A stretch of 6,241 nt of DNA, taken from positions 1 to 6,241 of the forward strand of contig JADZAO010000130.1 in assembly GCA_020852535.1 (NCBI GenBank), in the 5' to 3' direction. This document shows, one piece after another, positions 1 through 5,071 of the stretch. The position numbers were made by a program, and so were the translations under genes. Positions within the stretch are counted from its first letter, which is position 1, and each line of letters begins with the position of its first letter. A model generated the notes under the pieces. The model searched no databases, had not been told where the DNA came from, and saw only the letters and a list, made by a program, of their open reading frames with translations. This DNA comes from Paracoccaceae bacterium (lineage in GTDB: Bacteria; Pseudomonadota; Alphaproteobacteria; Rhodobacterales; Rhodobacteraceae).

Positions 1-1
1 A

Positions 2-619
2 TTGACTAACCAGCTGGCGCTGCCTTTCTTCAAGGATGTGTTGATCAATCTTGGTATTTTTTTCGTGCCCTTCGGGATGATAGTGATTGTAGGCGCCGCC
101 AATGCGGTGAACTTGACAGATGGTCTGGATGGGTTGGCAATTATGCCTGTGATGATCGCGGGTGGTACGTTGGGCGTGATTGCCTATGTTGTGGGGAATT
201 ATAATTTCACTGAATATTTGGGCGTGCATTTTGTGCCCGGGACAGGAGAATTGTTGATTTTCACCTCGGCTTTGTTCGGCGGGGGGTTGGGGTTCTTATG
301 GTATAATGCGCCGCCTGCAGCGGTGTTCATGGGTGACACCGGGTCGTTGGCGTTGGGTGGAGCTTTGGGAGCTATAGGTGTTTGCACTAAGCATGAGATT
401 GTGTTGGCCATTGTGGGCGGTCTTTTTGTGGTTGAGGCGTTATCGGTTATAATACAGGTGATGTATTTTAAGCGCACAGGACGACGAGTATTTCTGATGG
501 CGCCGATTCATCATCATTTTGAAAAAAAGGGCTGGGCTGAACCACAGATTGTGATTCGCTTTTGGATTATCAGTTTGATCCTTACGCTTGCGGGACTGGC
601 GACGCTGAAGGTGCGTTGA
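2..619 (+). CDS. mraY: MraY, phospho-N-acetylmuramoyl-pentapeptide-transferase (5'-truncated by window edge)
   Basis: Inner-membrane enzyme that transfers phospho-MurNAc-pentapeptide from UDP to undecaprenyl phosphate, giving lipid I and UMP. The open frame runs in from the left edge, so only the last 205 codons of a protein usually near 360 residues are present; the TTG at position 2 is simply the first whole codon, not a start. In fragment numbering the MraY signatures are clear: NAVNLTDGLDGLA at 34-46 (Mg/nucleotide-binding aspartates D40 and D43), FMGDTGSLALGG at 109-120 (D112, the conserved third acidic residue) and APIHHHFEKKGW at 167-178 (the family's triple-His motif, H170-H172). Long hydrophobic stretches between them fit the C-terminal membrane helices. 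The N-terminal DD motif lies outside the window. It ends with TGA and is followed by an unusually long gap before murD. Identity is near certain. Confidence 0.97.
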   Translation: MTNQLALPFFKDVLINLGIFFVPFGMIVIVGAANAVNLTDGLDGLAIMPVMIAGGTLGVIAYVVGNYNFTEYLGVHFVPGTGELLIFTSALFGGGLGFLWYNAPPAAVFMGDTGSLALGGALGAIGVCTKHEIVLAIVGGLFVVEALSVIIQVMYFKRTGRRVFLMAPIHHHFEKKGWAEPQIVIRFWIISLILTLAGLATLKVR

Positions 620-647
620 ATCGCGTTTTGTAGTGTTTGCTGGGCTG

Positions 648-663
648 CCGGAGACTGTTCCGG
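648..663 (+). other. Small hairpin 29 bases after the mraY stop, weak terminator candidate
   Basis: CCGGA (648-652) and TCCGG (659-663) form a perfect 5-bp stem with a 6-base loop. A Rho-independent terminator would need a T run directly after the stem; here the next bases are ATTCGTGC, then only TTTT at 672-675, and the real T run (T8, 683-690) comes 19 bases later. It may slow polymerase or mark a processed 3' end, but as a terminator it is poor. Confidence 0.2.
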
Positions 664-755
664 ATTCGTGCTTTTGGTGTAATTTTTTTTAGTAAGAAAT
701 TTTGGTTGCTACCTCTGATGTCGGTTGCGTCGGATTTTTGCTGTGCTTTGTGGGT

Positions 756-788
756 TTGACAGAGCAAAAGAGGCTGCTGTGATTAGAT
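756..788 (+). promoter_or_regulatory. Isolated TTGACA -35-like hexamer with poor -10
   Basis: TTGACA (756-761) matches the sigma-70 -35 consensus exactly. The -10 side is weak: GATTAG (781-786) matches TATAAT at 3 of 6 positions at a 19-base spacing, and TTAGAT (783-788) at 3 of 6 at 21 bases. It would give a transcript with a long leader, about 260 bases, before murD. A chance hexamer is quite possible. Confidence 0.2.
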
Positions 789-975
789 CTTACTACGTTG
801 GTGATGGGCGGTAAGTGTGGGATTGGACGCGTGATCTGTAAGGCGCTGGTAGTGTGCGGGAGAGCCAAAAGCGCGGATGCAGGATGGCGACGCCACGGTC
901 ACGTTGGTTTTAGAAGAAGATACGGCTGCGCCAGTCTGGCCTTAGACGAGTTATGGGTGGTTTGTTTTGTAAGCG

Positions 976-991
976 CCAGCTGATCGGCTGG
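976..991 (+). other. Hairpin CCAGC/GCTGG in the murD leader
   Basis: CCAGC (976-980) pairs perfectly with GCTGG (987-991) around a 6-base loop, and G975 with T992 adds a G-U pair in RNA. No T run follows, so this is not a terminator. It lies 62 bases before the murD start codon and may only be a chance structure. Confidence 0.2.
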
Positions 992-1023
992 TAGGGGCTT
1001 TTCTGGCGGGCTGTGATCCCTTA

Positions 1024-1038
1024 TCCCGTGGTGCGGGA
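1024..1038 (+). promoter_or_regulatory. Hairpin TCCCG/CGGGA just upstream of the murD ribosome binding site
   Basis: TCCCG (1024-1028) and CGGGA (1034-1038) form a perfect 5-bp, GC-rich stem with a TGGTG loop. It ends five bases before AGGGG (1044-1048), the best Shine-Dalgarno match for murD, which sits 5 bases before the ATG. The structure leaves the ribosome site free, so it could help keep it open or protect a processed 5' end. No known regulator or riboswitch is recognised. Confidence 0.3.
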
Positions 1039-1053
1039 AGTTTAGGGGCTGCG

Positions 1054-2457
1054 ATGATACCGGTTCGGGGATATAAAGGCGCTAAGGTGGCGGTGTTGGG
1101 TCTTGGTCGGTCTGGGCTCGCCACTGCACGAGCATTGGTTGCGGGCGGGGCTGAGCCTTTGCTTTGGGACGATAGTTCTGAGGTCCGTACCAAGGCAGAA
1201 TCAGAGGGATTCGTGCTGACTGATCTGGGGCGACGTGGGGTGCTGGAAGATGTGGCGCTGTTGGTCACCAGTCCCGGTATTCCGCATCTCTACCCCGCGC
1301 CGCATCCCATCATCCGTGTGGCGATGGAGGTGGGAGTACCTGTCGATAATGACATAGGCCTGTTTTTTCGCAGCTTCGCTGTAGAGGATTTGGATGGGTT
1401 CGACACGGCACCTCGTGTAGTGGCGGTGACAGGATCGAACGGTAAATCGACGACCACAGCGCTGATTTACCATATTCTGGCGGAGGCGGGGCGTCCGGTG
1501 CAGATGGCGGGTAATATCGGGCGCGGTGTGCTTGATATTGATCCTGCCGTTGATGGCCAGGTGGTGGTGTTGGAGCTGTCGTCTTACCAGACTGAGCTTG
1601 CGCGGGCTTTAACGCCAGATGTTGCGGTGTTTACAAATCTGTCGCCCGACCACATTGACCGGCATAACGGAATGGGTGGTTACTTTGCATCCAAGCGGCG
1701 GCTGTTTTCGGAAGGAGGCCCTGATCACGCCGTAATCGGGGTGGACGAAGTTGAGGGGATGTTCCTTGCCGATCAAATCGCGAGCGCGGCGGCAGATGAT
1801 CGTGTGATACGGATATCCTCGGGGCAGAAGCTCGAACGCTTCGGCTGGTCGGTCTTCGCGAGGAAGGGTTTTTTGTCAGAATGGCGCAAGGGGCGGCAGG
1901 TGGCGTCGATGGATTTGCGCGAGATAGCGGCGTTGCCCGGTGTACATAATCAACAGAACGCCTGTGCGGCTTATGCCGCGTGCCGTGCGTTGGGCTTGGC
2001 TCCGCGCGAGATTGAGATGGCGCTGCGTAGTTTTGCGGGTTTGTCGCACCGGAACCAGCTGGTTACGACACGCGGTGGGGTGCGCTTTGTGAACGATTCC
2101 AAGGCGACTAATGTGGATTCGGCGGCTAAGGCTTTGCAGGTCTTTTCTCGTATCCGTTGGATTGCTGGTGGGATGGGAAAAGAGGGAGGGATCGCGGCCT
2201 TGCAGCCCTTTCTCGGGTCGGTGGTTAAGGCTTATTTGATCGGTCATTCGGCACGGGATTTTGCACAGCAATTGGGGACGACTCCCTACGAAATTTGTGA
2301 GACAATGTCGCGGGCGGTGGAACGGGCGGCCGCCGAGGCTGAGGCGGGAGATGTTGTGTTGCTAGCCCCTGCAGCGGCGAGTTTCGACCAGTACCAAAAC
2401 TTCGAGAAGCGCGGTGAGGATTTCATAATCTTAGTGCAAGACTTGCCGGAGGTGTGA
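1054..2457 (+). CDS. murD: MurD, UDP-N-acetylmuramoyl-L-alanine--D-glutamate ligase
   Basis: Cytoplasmic ATP-dependent ligase that adds D-glutamate to UDP-MurNAc-L-Ala, the second amino acid of the peptidoglycan stem. Its 467 residues are close to the family's usual length. Visible motifs in order: N-terminal nucleotide-sugar Rossmann loop VLGLGRSG (14-21); Mur-ligase P-loop TGSNGKSTT (126-134, Lys131); ELSSYQTE (174-181); NLSPDHIDRH (195-204); ASKRRL (212-217), where Lys214 matches the carbamylated lysine of E. coli MurD; GVHNQQNACAA (296-306); the C-terminal domain NDSKATN (347-353), GGMGKEGG, and APAAASFDQYQNFEKRG (438-454). The ATG start is chosen because the first beta strand begins about ten residues later, AGGGG lies 5 bases upstream, and the open frame above it (back to the TAA at 970) has no ATG, GTG or TTG. 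It stands alone between two long gaps, unlike ftsW-murG-murC. Confidence 0.98.
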   Translation: MIPVRGYKGAKVAVLGLGRSGLATARALVAGGAEPLLWDDSSEVRTKAESEGFVLTDLGRRGVLEDVALLVTSPGIPHLYPAPHPIIRVAMEVGVPVDNDIGLFFRSFAVEDLDGFDTAPRVVAVTGSNGKSTTTALIYHILAEAGRPVQMAGNIGRGVLDIDPAVDGQVVVLELSSYQTELARALTPDVAVFTNLSPDHIDRHNGMGGYFASKRRLFSEGGPDHAVIGVDEVEGMFLADQIASAAADDRVIRISSGQKLERFGWSVFARKGFLSEWRKGRQVASMDLREIAALPGVHNQQNACAAYAACRALGLAPREIEMALRSFAGLSHRNQLVTTRGGVRFVNDSKATNVDSAAKALQVFSRIRWIAGGMGKEGGIAALQPFLGSVVKAYLIGHSARDFAQQLGTTPYEICETMSRAVERAAAEAEAGDVVLLAPAAASFDQYQNFEKRGEDFIILVQDLPEV

Positions 2458-2482
2458 CCGTCGTCCGTGTGGGAGAGACATT

Positions 2483-2510
2483 TACCCTCTTTGGGTATCT
2501 CCTGAGGATA
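2483..2510 (+). other. Two adjoining hairpins after murD, possible Rhodobacterales intergenic element or transcript 3' end
   Basis: TACCC (2483-2487) pairs with GGGTA (2493-2497), a perfect 5-bp stem with a 5-base loop. It abuts TATCT (2496-2500) against GGATA (2506-2510), five pairs including one G-U, with bases shared at 2496-2497, so the two folds partly exclude each other. The string CTCCTGAGGATATTTG resembles a short element I recall as frequent at gene ends in Rhodobacterales; that is memory, not a search. Only TTT follows, so intrinsic termination would be weak. It starts 25 bases after the murD stop. Confidence 0.3.
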
Positions 2511-2565
2511 TTTGAGCTTGTGTGGACCTAGGGCGTTAAGATCGATCTGTCGTTGTATTGTGTGT

Positions 2566-2571
2566 TATAAA
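2566..2571 (+). promoter_or_regulatory. TATAAA, -10-like box upstream of ftsW
   Basis: TATAAA matches the sigma-70 -10 consensus at 5 of 6 positions and lies about 240 bases before ftsW. At the proper spacing (16-18 bases) the upstream hexamers are CGATCT, TCGATC or GATCTG, which do not resemble TTGACA. If ftsW-murG-murC has its own promoter, this gap is where it should be, but this box alone is thin support. Confidence 0.18.
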
Positions 2572-2601
2572 ACTGCAGATGGTCGTCAGGTCGTATAAGG
2601 G

Positions 2602-2784
2602 TTGGGATTGGAGTCAATCGGCTCTGCCTTTCGGCAAAGGTTACATATAGGAACGTGTGGGGGACGAGCGGCGGTTTTCTGCTCGTCTATTGTGTCGGCG
2701 GGGCTGCTTTACACTGGCGCGAACGGGGAAATCCGGTTAGAGTGCCTCCTAAGCCCGGTCGAAAAGCGGGCAATGGCAGAGTAA
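2602..2784 (+). CDS. Doubtful 60-codon open frame before ftsW, possibly a relic
   Basis: A frame starting with TTG and ending with TAA 21 bases before ftsW, in the same phase as ftsW. No family is recognised. The second half looks more like protein than the first: codons 41-60 read NGEIRLECLLSPVEKRAMAE with G or C at 14 of 20 third positions, against 10 of 20 in the first twenty codons. The TTG has no clear Shine-Dalgarno, and the frame is open further up only to a TAA at 2596. Possible readings are a short real gene, the preserved 3' end of a decayed one, or chance. The strong hairpin at 2662-2688 lies inside it, which argues mildly for RNA structure rather than protein. Confidence 0.2.
   Translation: MGLESIGSAFRQRLHIGTCGGRAAVFCSSIVSAGLLYTGANGEIRLECLLSPVEKRAMAE
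2627..2640 (+). other. Hairpin CCTTT/AAAGG in the ftsW leader
   Basis: CCTTT (2627-2631) and AAAGG (2636-2640) pair perfectly around CGGC, with a possible extra G-U pair (2626 with 2641). An alternative fold, TGCC (2625-2628) with GGCA (2633-2636), uses the same bases, so the two exclude each other. No T run follows. Could be a chance structure. Confidence 0.2.
2662..2688 (+). promoter_or_regulatory. Strong hairpin in the ftsW leader (10-bp stem)
   Basis: GACGAGC (2663-2669) and GCTCGTC (2681-2687) are perfect 7-base inverted repeats. In RNA the stem grows to 10 pairs by adding G2662-U2688 outside and G2670-U2680 plus G2671-C2679 inside, leaving a 7-base loop, CGGTTTT. It is the longest stem I found in the gaps. 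The bases after it (ATTGTGTCGG) have no T run, so it is not a standard terminator. Candidates are an RNA processing or stability element in the ftsW leader, or a DNA operator with 7-bp arms. No known family is recognised. Confidence 0.4.
2753..2771 (+). other. Hairpin GCCCG/CGGGC 34 bases before ftsW
   Basis: GCCCG (2753-2757) and CGGGC (2767-2771) make a perfect GC-only stem with a 9-base loop, GTCGAAAAG. It is followed by a purine-rich stretch and A8 rather than T. It may shape the ftsW leader; it looks superficially like a tRNA T-arm but the rest of a tRNA is absent. Confidence 0.25.
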
Positions 2785-2805
2785 AAAAAACAGGCAGATA
2801 TTCCC
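2783..2805 (+). promoter_or_regulatory. ftsW translation initiation region: A8 run and weak Shine-Dalgarno
   Basis: The ftsW ATG has no good Shine-Dalgarno. The best match, AGGCAG (2792-2797), ends 8 bases before the ATG and pairs only in part with the 16S tail. Directly above it lies A8 (2783-2790). A-rich leaders can help initiation through ribosomal protein S1 in other bacteria, so the A run may compensate; that is inference. The start itself is supported by the N-terminal protein sequence. Confidence 0.35.
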
Positions 2806-3972
2806 ATGACCGAGATGGTTTATGGCTCTATACCTTCACGGGTGACTGAACCGGTTCTTCCACGCTGGTGGCGGACTATCGATAAATGGTCGATGACCTG
2901 TATCATGGTTCTCTTCTGCATTGGGTTGCTTCTGGGTTTAGCCGCATCCGTTCCACTTGCCACGCGCAATGGGCTTGATCCGTTCTATTATGTACATCGG
3001 CAGGCGTTCTTCGGTGTGCTGGGGCTTGTCGCGATGCTGGGCGTGTCGATGATGTCACCGTCTACTGTGCGGCGCTTCGGTGTTGTGGGTTTTGCGTTGG
3101 CGATGGTGGCGCTGTGCCTGTTGCCCGTGTTTGGAACTGATTTTGGTAAGGGTGCGGTACGCTGGTTTTCGTTCGGTTTTGCGTCTTTTCAGCCCTCGGA
3201 ATTTTTGAAACCAGGTTTCATTGTGGTCTGTGCTTGGCTGATGGCGGCCAGTTTGGATTTGAATGGGCCGCCTGGTAAACTGGTGTCGTTGATCCTTGTA
3301 TTTTTGGTGGTGATGATACTGGCGATGCAGCCTGATTTTGGGCAGGCGGCGTTGGTTCTGTTTGGTTGGTGTGTGATGTATTTTGTGGTTGGAGCGCCGA
3401 TGATGCTGATCGTTGGAATCGTCGGGGTCGTCCTGCTGGGTGGGTTTATGGCTTATGGGAGTTCGGAACACTTTGCTCGTCGGATTGACGGGTTTATGAT
3501 GTCCGACATCGACCCGCGCACGCAGCTTGGCTATGCGACGAATGCCATTCAGGAAGGCGGATTTTTTGGAGTTGGTGTGGGCGAGGGGCAGGTGAAATGG
3601 TCCCTGCCCGATGCGCATACAGATTTCATTATAGCGGTCGCTGCGGAGGAATACGGGTTGATCCTCGTTTTGGTGATAATAGCGCTTTATACCACGGTCG
3701 TGGTGCGTAGCCTCTTTCGGCTTATGAAGGAGCGTGATCCTTTTATCCGGTTGGCGGGTACGGGTCTGGCCTGTATCTTTGGCGTTCAAGCGATGATTAA
3801 TATGGGTGTTGCGGTACGCCTGTTGCCGTCCAAGGGGATGACGCTCCCTTTCGTGAGTTATGGTGGGTCTTCGGTGATCGCGGCGGGGATTACGGCAGGG
3901 GCGCTTTTGGCGATGACACGGGCGCGGCCTCAGGGGATGATGGGTGATATCTTTCAGCGGCGGGGTCGCTGA
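2806..3972 (+). CDS. ftsW: FtsW, SEDS-family septal peptidoglycan glycosyltransferase
   Basis: Polytopic inner-membrane protein of the divisome; SEDS proteins polymerise lipid II, with FtsW working with the transpeptidase FtsI (PBP3) at the septum. The 388 residues match alphaproteobacterial FtsW. A short cytoplasmic N-terminus (MTEMVYGS..., WWRTIDKWS at 22-30) leads into the first helix near residue 32, and hydrophobic segments recur to about 375. SEDS motifs: DPFYYVHRQ (near 58-66), GAVRWFSFGFASFQPSEFLK (116-135), QPDFGQAAL (175-183), GVGVGEGQVKW (255-265), LPDAHTDFIIA (267-277; D273 is in the loop thought to hold the catalytic aspartate) and LPSKGMTLPFVSYGGSS (340-356). The pairing with murG and murC, and the DPFYY-type N-terminus, favour FtsW over RodA. 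It ends one base before the preferred murG start, so the two are probably translationally coupled. Transcription may begin in the 348-base gap above. Confidence 0.97.
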   Translation: MTEMVYGSIPSRVTEPVLPRWWRTIDKWSMTCIMVLFCIGLLLGLAASVPLATRNGLDPFYYVHRQAFFGVLGLVAMLGVSMMSPSTVRRFGVVGFALAMVALCLLPVFGTDFGKGAVRWFSFGFASFQPSEFLKPGFIVVCAWLMAASLDLNGPPGKLVSLILVFLVVMILAMQPDFGQAALVLFGWCVMYFVVGAPMMLIVGIVGVVLLGGFMAYGSSEHFARRIDGFMMSDIDPRTQLGYATNAIQEGGFFGVGVGEGQVKWSLPDAHTDFIIAVAAEEYGLILVLVIIALYTTVVVRSLFRLMKERDPFIRLAGTGLACIFGVQAMINMGVAVRLLPSKGMTLPFVSYGGSSVIAAGITAGALLAMTRARPQGMMGDIFQRRGR

Positions 3973-3973
3973 G

Positions 3974-5071
3974 GTGGTGGCGCCGTTGTTGTTGATTGCA
4001 GCTGGCGGTACGGGTGGGCATATGTTTCCCGCACAAGCGTTGGCTGAGGTGATGGTGCGCAAGGGCTGGCGGGTGAAACTGTTTACCGATGCACGGGGTG
4101 CGCGCTATGTGGGTGGGTTTCCACATGTAGTACAGGTTGAGCAGGTAAGTTCGGCGACATTCGCGCGTGGTGGTGCTTTGGCGAAGGTGCTGGTACCGCT
4201 GCGGATCGTAGGGGGTGTGCTGGCAGCAGTTGTGGGTATGTTGCGCGCCCGTCCTGCGGTGGTAGTTGGCTTTGGTGGGTATCCTACAATTCCGGCGCTG
4301 GTGGCAGCTTGGGTACTGCGGTGTCCGCGCATGATTCATGAACAAAACGGGGTGCTGGGCCGTGTGAACTGGTTGTTTGCGTCCCGTGTGGACAAGGTGG
4401 CCTGCGGCATGTGGCCTACCGTATTGCCTGAAGGGGTGGTGGGTTGTCACACCGGCAATCCGGTGCGTGCGCTTGTACTGGAGCAGGCAGGGGCAGAGTA
4501 TGTTCCGCCTAGTGACTGCTTGATGAGGCTTGTGGTGGTCGGTGGGTCGCAGGGCGCGCGCATTTTGTCGGATGTGGTGCCGGCGGCTATTGCGTTACTG
4601 CCCGAGGCGTTACGCGTTCGGATACGGGTAGCGCAGCAAGCGCGGGACGAGGATATGGCCCGCGTAGTCAAGGCCTATGCGGATGTAGGAGTGCTGGCCG
4701 AGGTAAAGTCCTTCTTTGCAGATGTTTCGAAGCGTTTTGCTGAGGCGCAGCTGGTGATTTCGCGTTCCGGGGCATCCTCTGTTGCAGACATTTCTGTTAT
4801 CGGACGTCCGTCGATCCTAATTCCCTTTGCGGCGGCCACTGGTGACCATCAGAGTGCTAATGCGCGTGGGCTGGTCGATGCGGGGGCAGCGGTGTTGATA
4901 TCGGAAAAGGCGCTTGATGCTCCTAGCCTTGCTGCGCAAGTGGAGGCCGTGTTGACGCAAGAGGGCGTTGCCGTGACGATGGCGCGGAACGCTCTGTCGC
5001 AAGGACGGCCTGATGCAACCGACCGTCTAGTGGCGCTTGTCGAGGAATTGGCGAAGGATAAGATTGCATGA
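3974..5071 (+). CDS. murG: MurG, UDP-GlcNAc:lipid I N-acetylglucosaminyltransferase
   Basis: Peripheral membrane GT-B glycosyltransferase (GT28 type) on the cytoplasmic face; it adds GlcNAc to lipid I to make lipid II, the substrate of FtsW. With the GTG start at 3974 the protein has 365 residues, normal for the family. Motifs: the N-terminal G-loop AAGGTGGHMFPA (9-20), HEQNGVLGR (122-130) matching the HEQN of E. coli, GNPVRA (161-166), the second G-loop VVGGSQGARI (188-197), SRSGASSVAD (263-272) and the UDP-GlcNAc site region PFAAATGDHQSANA (284-297). Several GTGs are possible: 3974, 3977, or 3944, which has AGGGGA 6 bases upstream and would overlap ftsW by 29 bases. I prefer 3974 because homologues begin shortly before the first beta strand. 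It shares ATGA with murC, so the two are coupled. Confidence 0.97.
   Translation: MVAPLLLIAAGGTGGHMFPAQALAEVMVRKGWRVKLFTDARGARYVGGFPHVVQVEQVSSATFARGGALAKVLVPLRIVGGVLAAVVGMLRARPAVVVGFGGYPTIPALVAAWVLRCPRMIHEQNGVLGRVNWLFASRVDKVACGMWPTVLPEGVVGCHTGNPVRALVLEQAGAEYVPPSDCLMRLVVVGGSQGARILSDVVPAAIALLPEALRVRIRVAQQARDEDMARVVKAYADVGVLAEVKSFFADVSKRFAEAQLVISRSGASSVADISVIGRPSILIPFAAATGDHQSANARGLVDAGAAVLISEKALDAPSLAAQVEAVLTQEGVAVTMARNALSQGRPDATDRLVALVEELAKDKIA
5054..5058 (+). promoter_or_regulatory. Shine-Dalgarno for murC inside the end of murG
   Basis: AAGGA lies 9 bases before the murC ATG, within the last codons of murG. It is the clearest ribosome binding site in the window and supports the ATG that overlaps the murG stop as ATGA, rather than a later codon. 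Confidence 0.6.

Larger units (their letters stand above)
620..1053. other. 434-base mraY-murD gap without an intact gene
   Basis: No intact gene could be supported here on either strand. The stretch holds a small inverted repeat just after mraY (648-663), a T8 run (683-690), an isolated TTGACA (756-761), protein-like reading frames broken by stops (about 719-1053), a CCAGC/GCTGG hairpin (976-991) and a TCCCG/CGGGA hairpin just before the murD ribosome binding site (1024-1038). Counting 621-820 gives 64 G, 28 C, 77 T and 31 A: 46% G+C, lower than the genes, and a G+T share of about 70%. No convincing Rho-independent terminator is present, so read-through from mraY into murD is plausible. Confidence 0.7.
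719..1053 (+). pseudogene. Possible decayed small gene upstream of murD (unrecognised)
   Basis: Forward frames across this stretch read like protein but are interrupted. In one frame, bases 719-811 give a peptide containing LRRIFAVLCGFDRAKEAAV and ending SYYVGDGR at a TAA (812-814); the same frame goes on with VWDWTRDL to another TAA (839-841). A second frame (853-1053, in phase with murD) gives DGDATVTLVLEEDTAAPVWP, a TAG (943-945), TSYGWFVL, a TAA (970-972), then APADRLVGAFLAGCDPLSRG up to the murD start. In codons 880-942 of that frame, 12 of 21 begin with G, as expected of real coding DNA. One reading is a roughly 100-residue gene worn down by one frameshift and four nonsense changes. I recognise no family, and chance open frames in G/T-rich DNA are the main alternative. 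Confidence 0.28.
2458..2805. other. 348-base murD-ftsW gap
   Basis: No recognised gene lies here. In order the stretch holds two small adjoining hairpins (2483-2510), a TATAAA box without a matching -35 (2566-2571), a CCTTT/AAAGG hairpin (2627-2640), a strong 10-bp hairpin (2662-2688), a GCCCG/CGGGC hairpin (2753-2771) and an A8 run (2783-2790). A 60-codon open frame (2602-2784) overlaps several of these. In 2461-2560 the count is 30 G, 18 C, 35 T, 17 A, so the coding-strand G+T excess continues. Confidence 0.7.

Noticed and set aside
582..767. 61-codon open frame on the - strand at the mraY 3' end
   Set aside because: It begins in the mraY-murD gap and runs back into the mraY end with no motif or ribosome site; chance frame in DNA with a strong strand bias.
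798..983. 61-codon + strand open frame in the mraY-murD gap
   Set aside because: The product is an odd mix of Cys, Gly, Arg and Trp with no family resemblance and no ribosome site. The neighbouring frames look more protein-like, so this is probably out of phase.
992..1050. TAGGGGCT present twice (992-999 and 1043-1050)
   Set aside because: An 8-base repeat is expected about once by chance in a spacer of this size, and the second copy merely includes the murD ribosome site.
973..1053. N-terminal extension of murD, since the frame is open upstream to 973
   Set aside because: There is no ATG, GTG or TTG in it, only CTG, and MurD proteins begin about ten residues before the first Rossmann strand, as the ATG at 1054 gives.
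951..1268. 105-codon open frame on the - strand across the murD start
   Set aside because: Composition is Ser, Pro, Ala and Arg without hydrophobic pattern, and it overlaps the conserved murD N-terminus; a shadow.
2536..2539. TTAA half-site suggesting CtrA control of ftsW
   Set aside because: No second TTAA at the needed 7-base spacing. Single GANTC sites (663-667, 2611-2615) are also too common to support cell-cycle control by themselves.
2733..2775. tRNA-like pieces: GGTTAGAGTGC, a CTCCTAA loop like an anticodon loop, and a T-arm-like hairpin
   Set aside because: The anticodon stem does not pair, the T-arm loop has nine bases, the arms overlap and there are no matching acceptor strands.
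3055..4062. 335-codon open frame on the - strand across ftsW and the start of murG
   Set aside because: Its product is rich in His, Arg, Gln and Thr with no domain, and it lies opposite motif-rich ftsW. The strand's G/T bias removes stops from the opposite strand, so it is a shadow.
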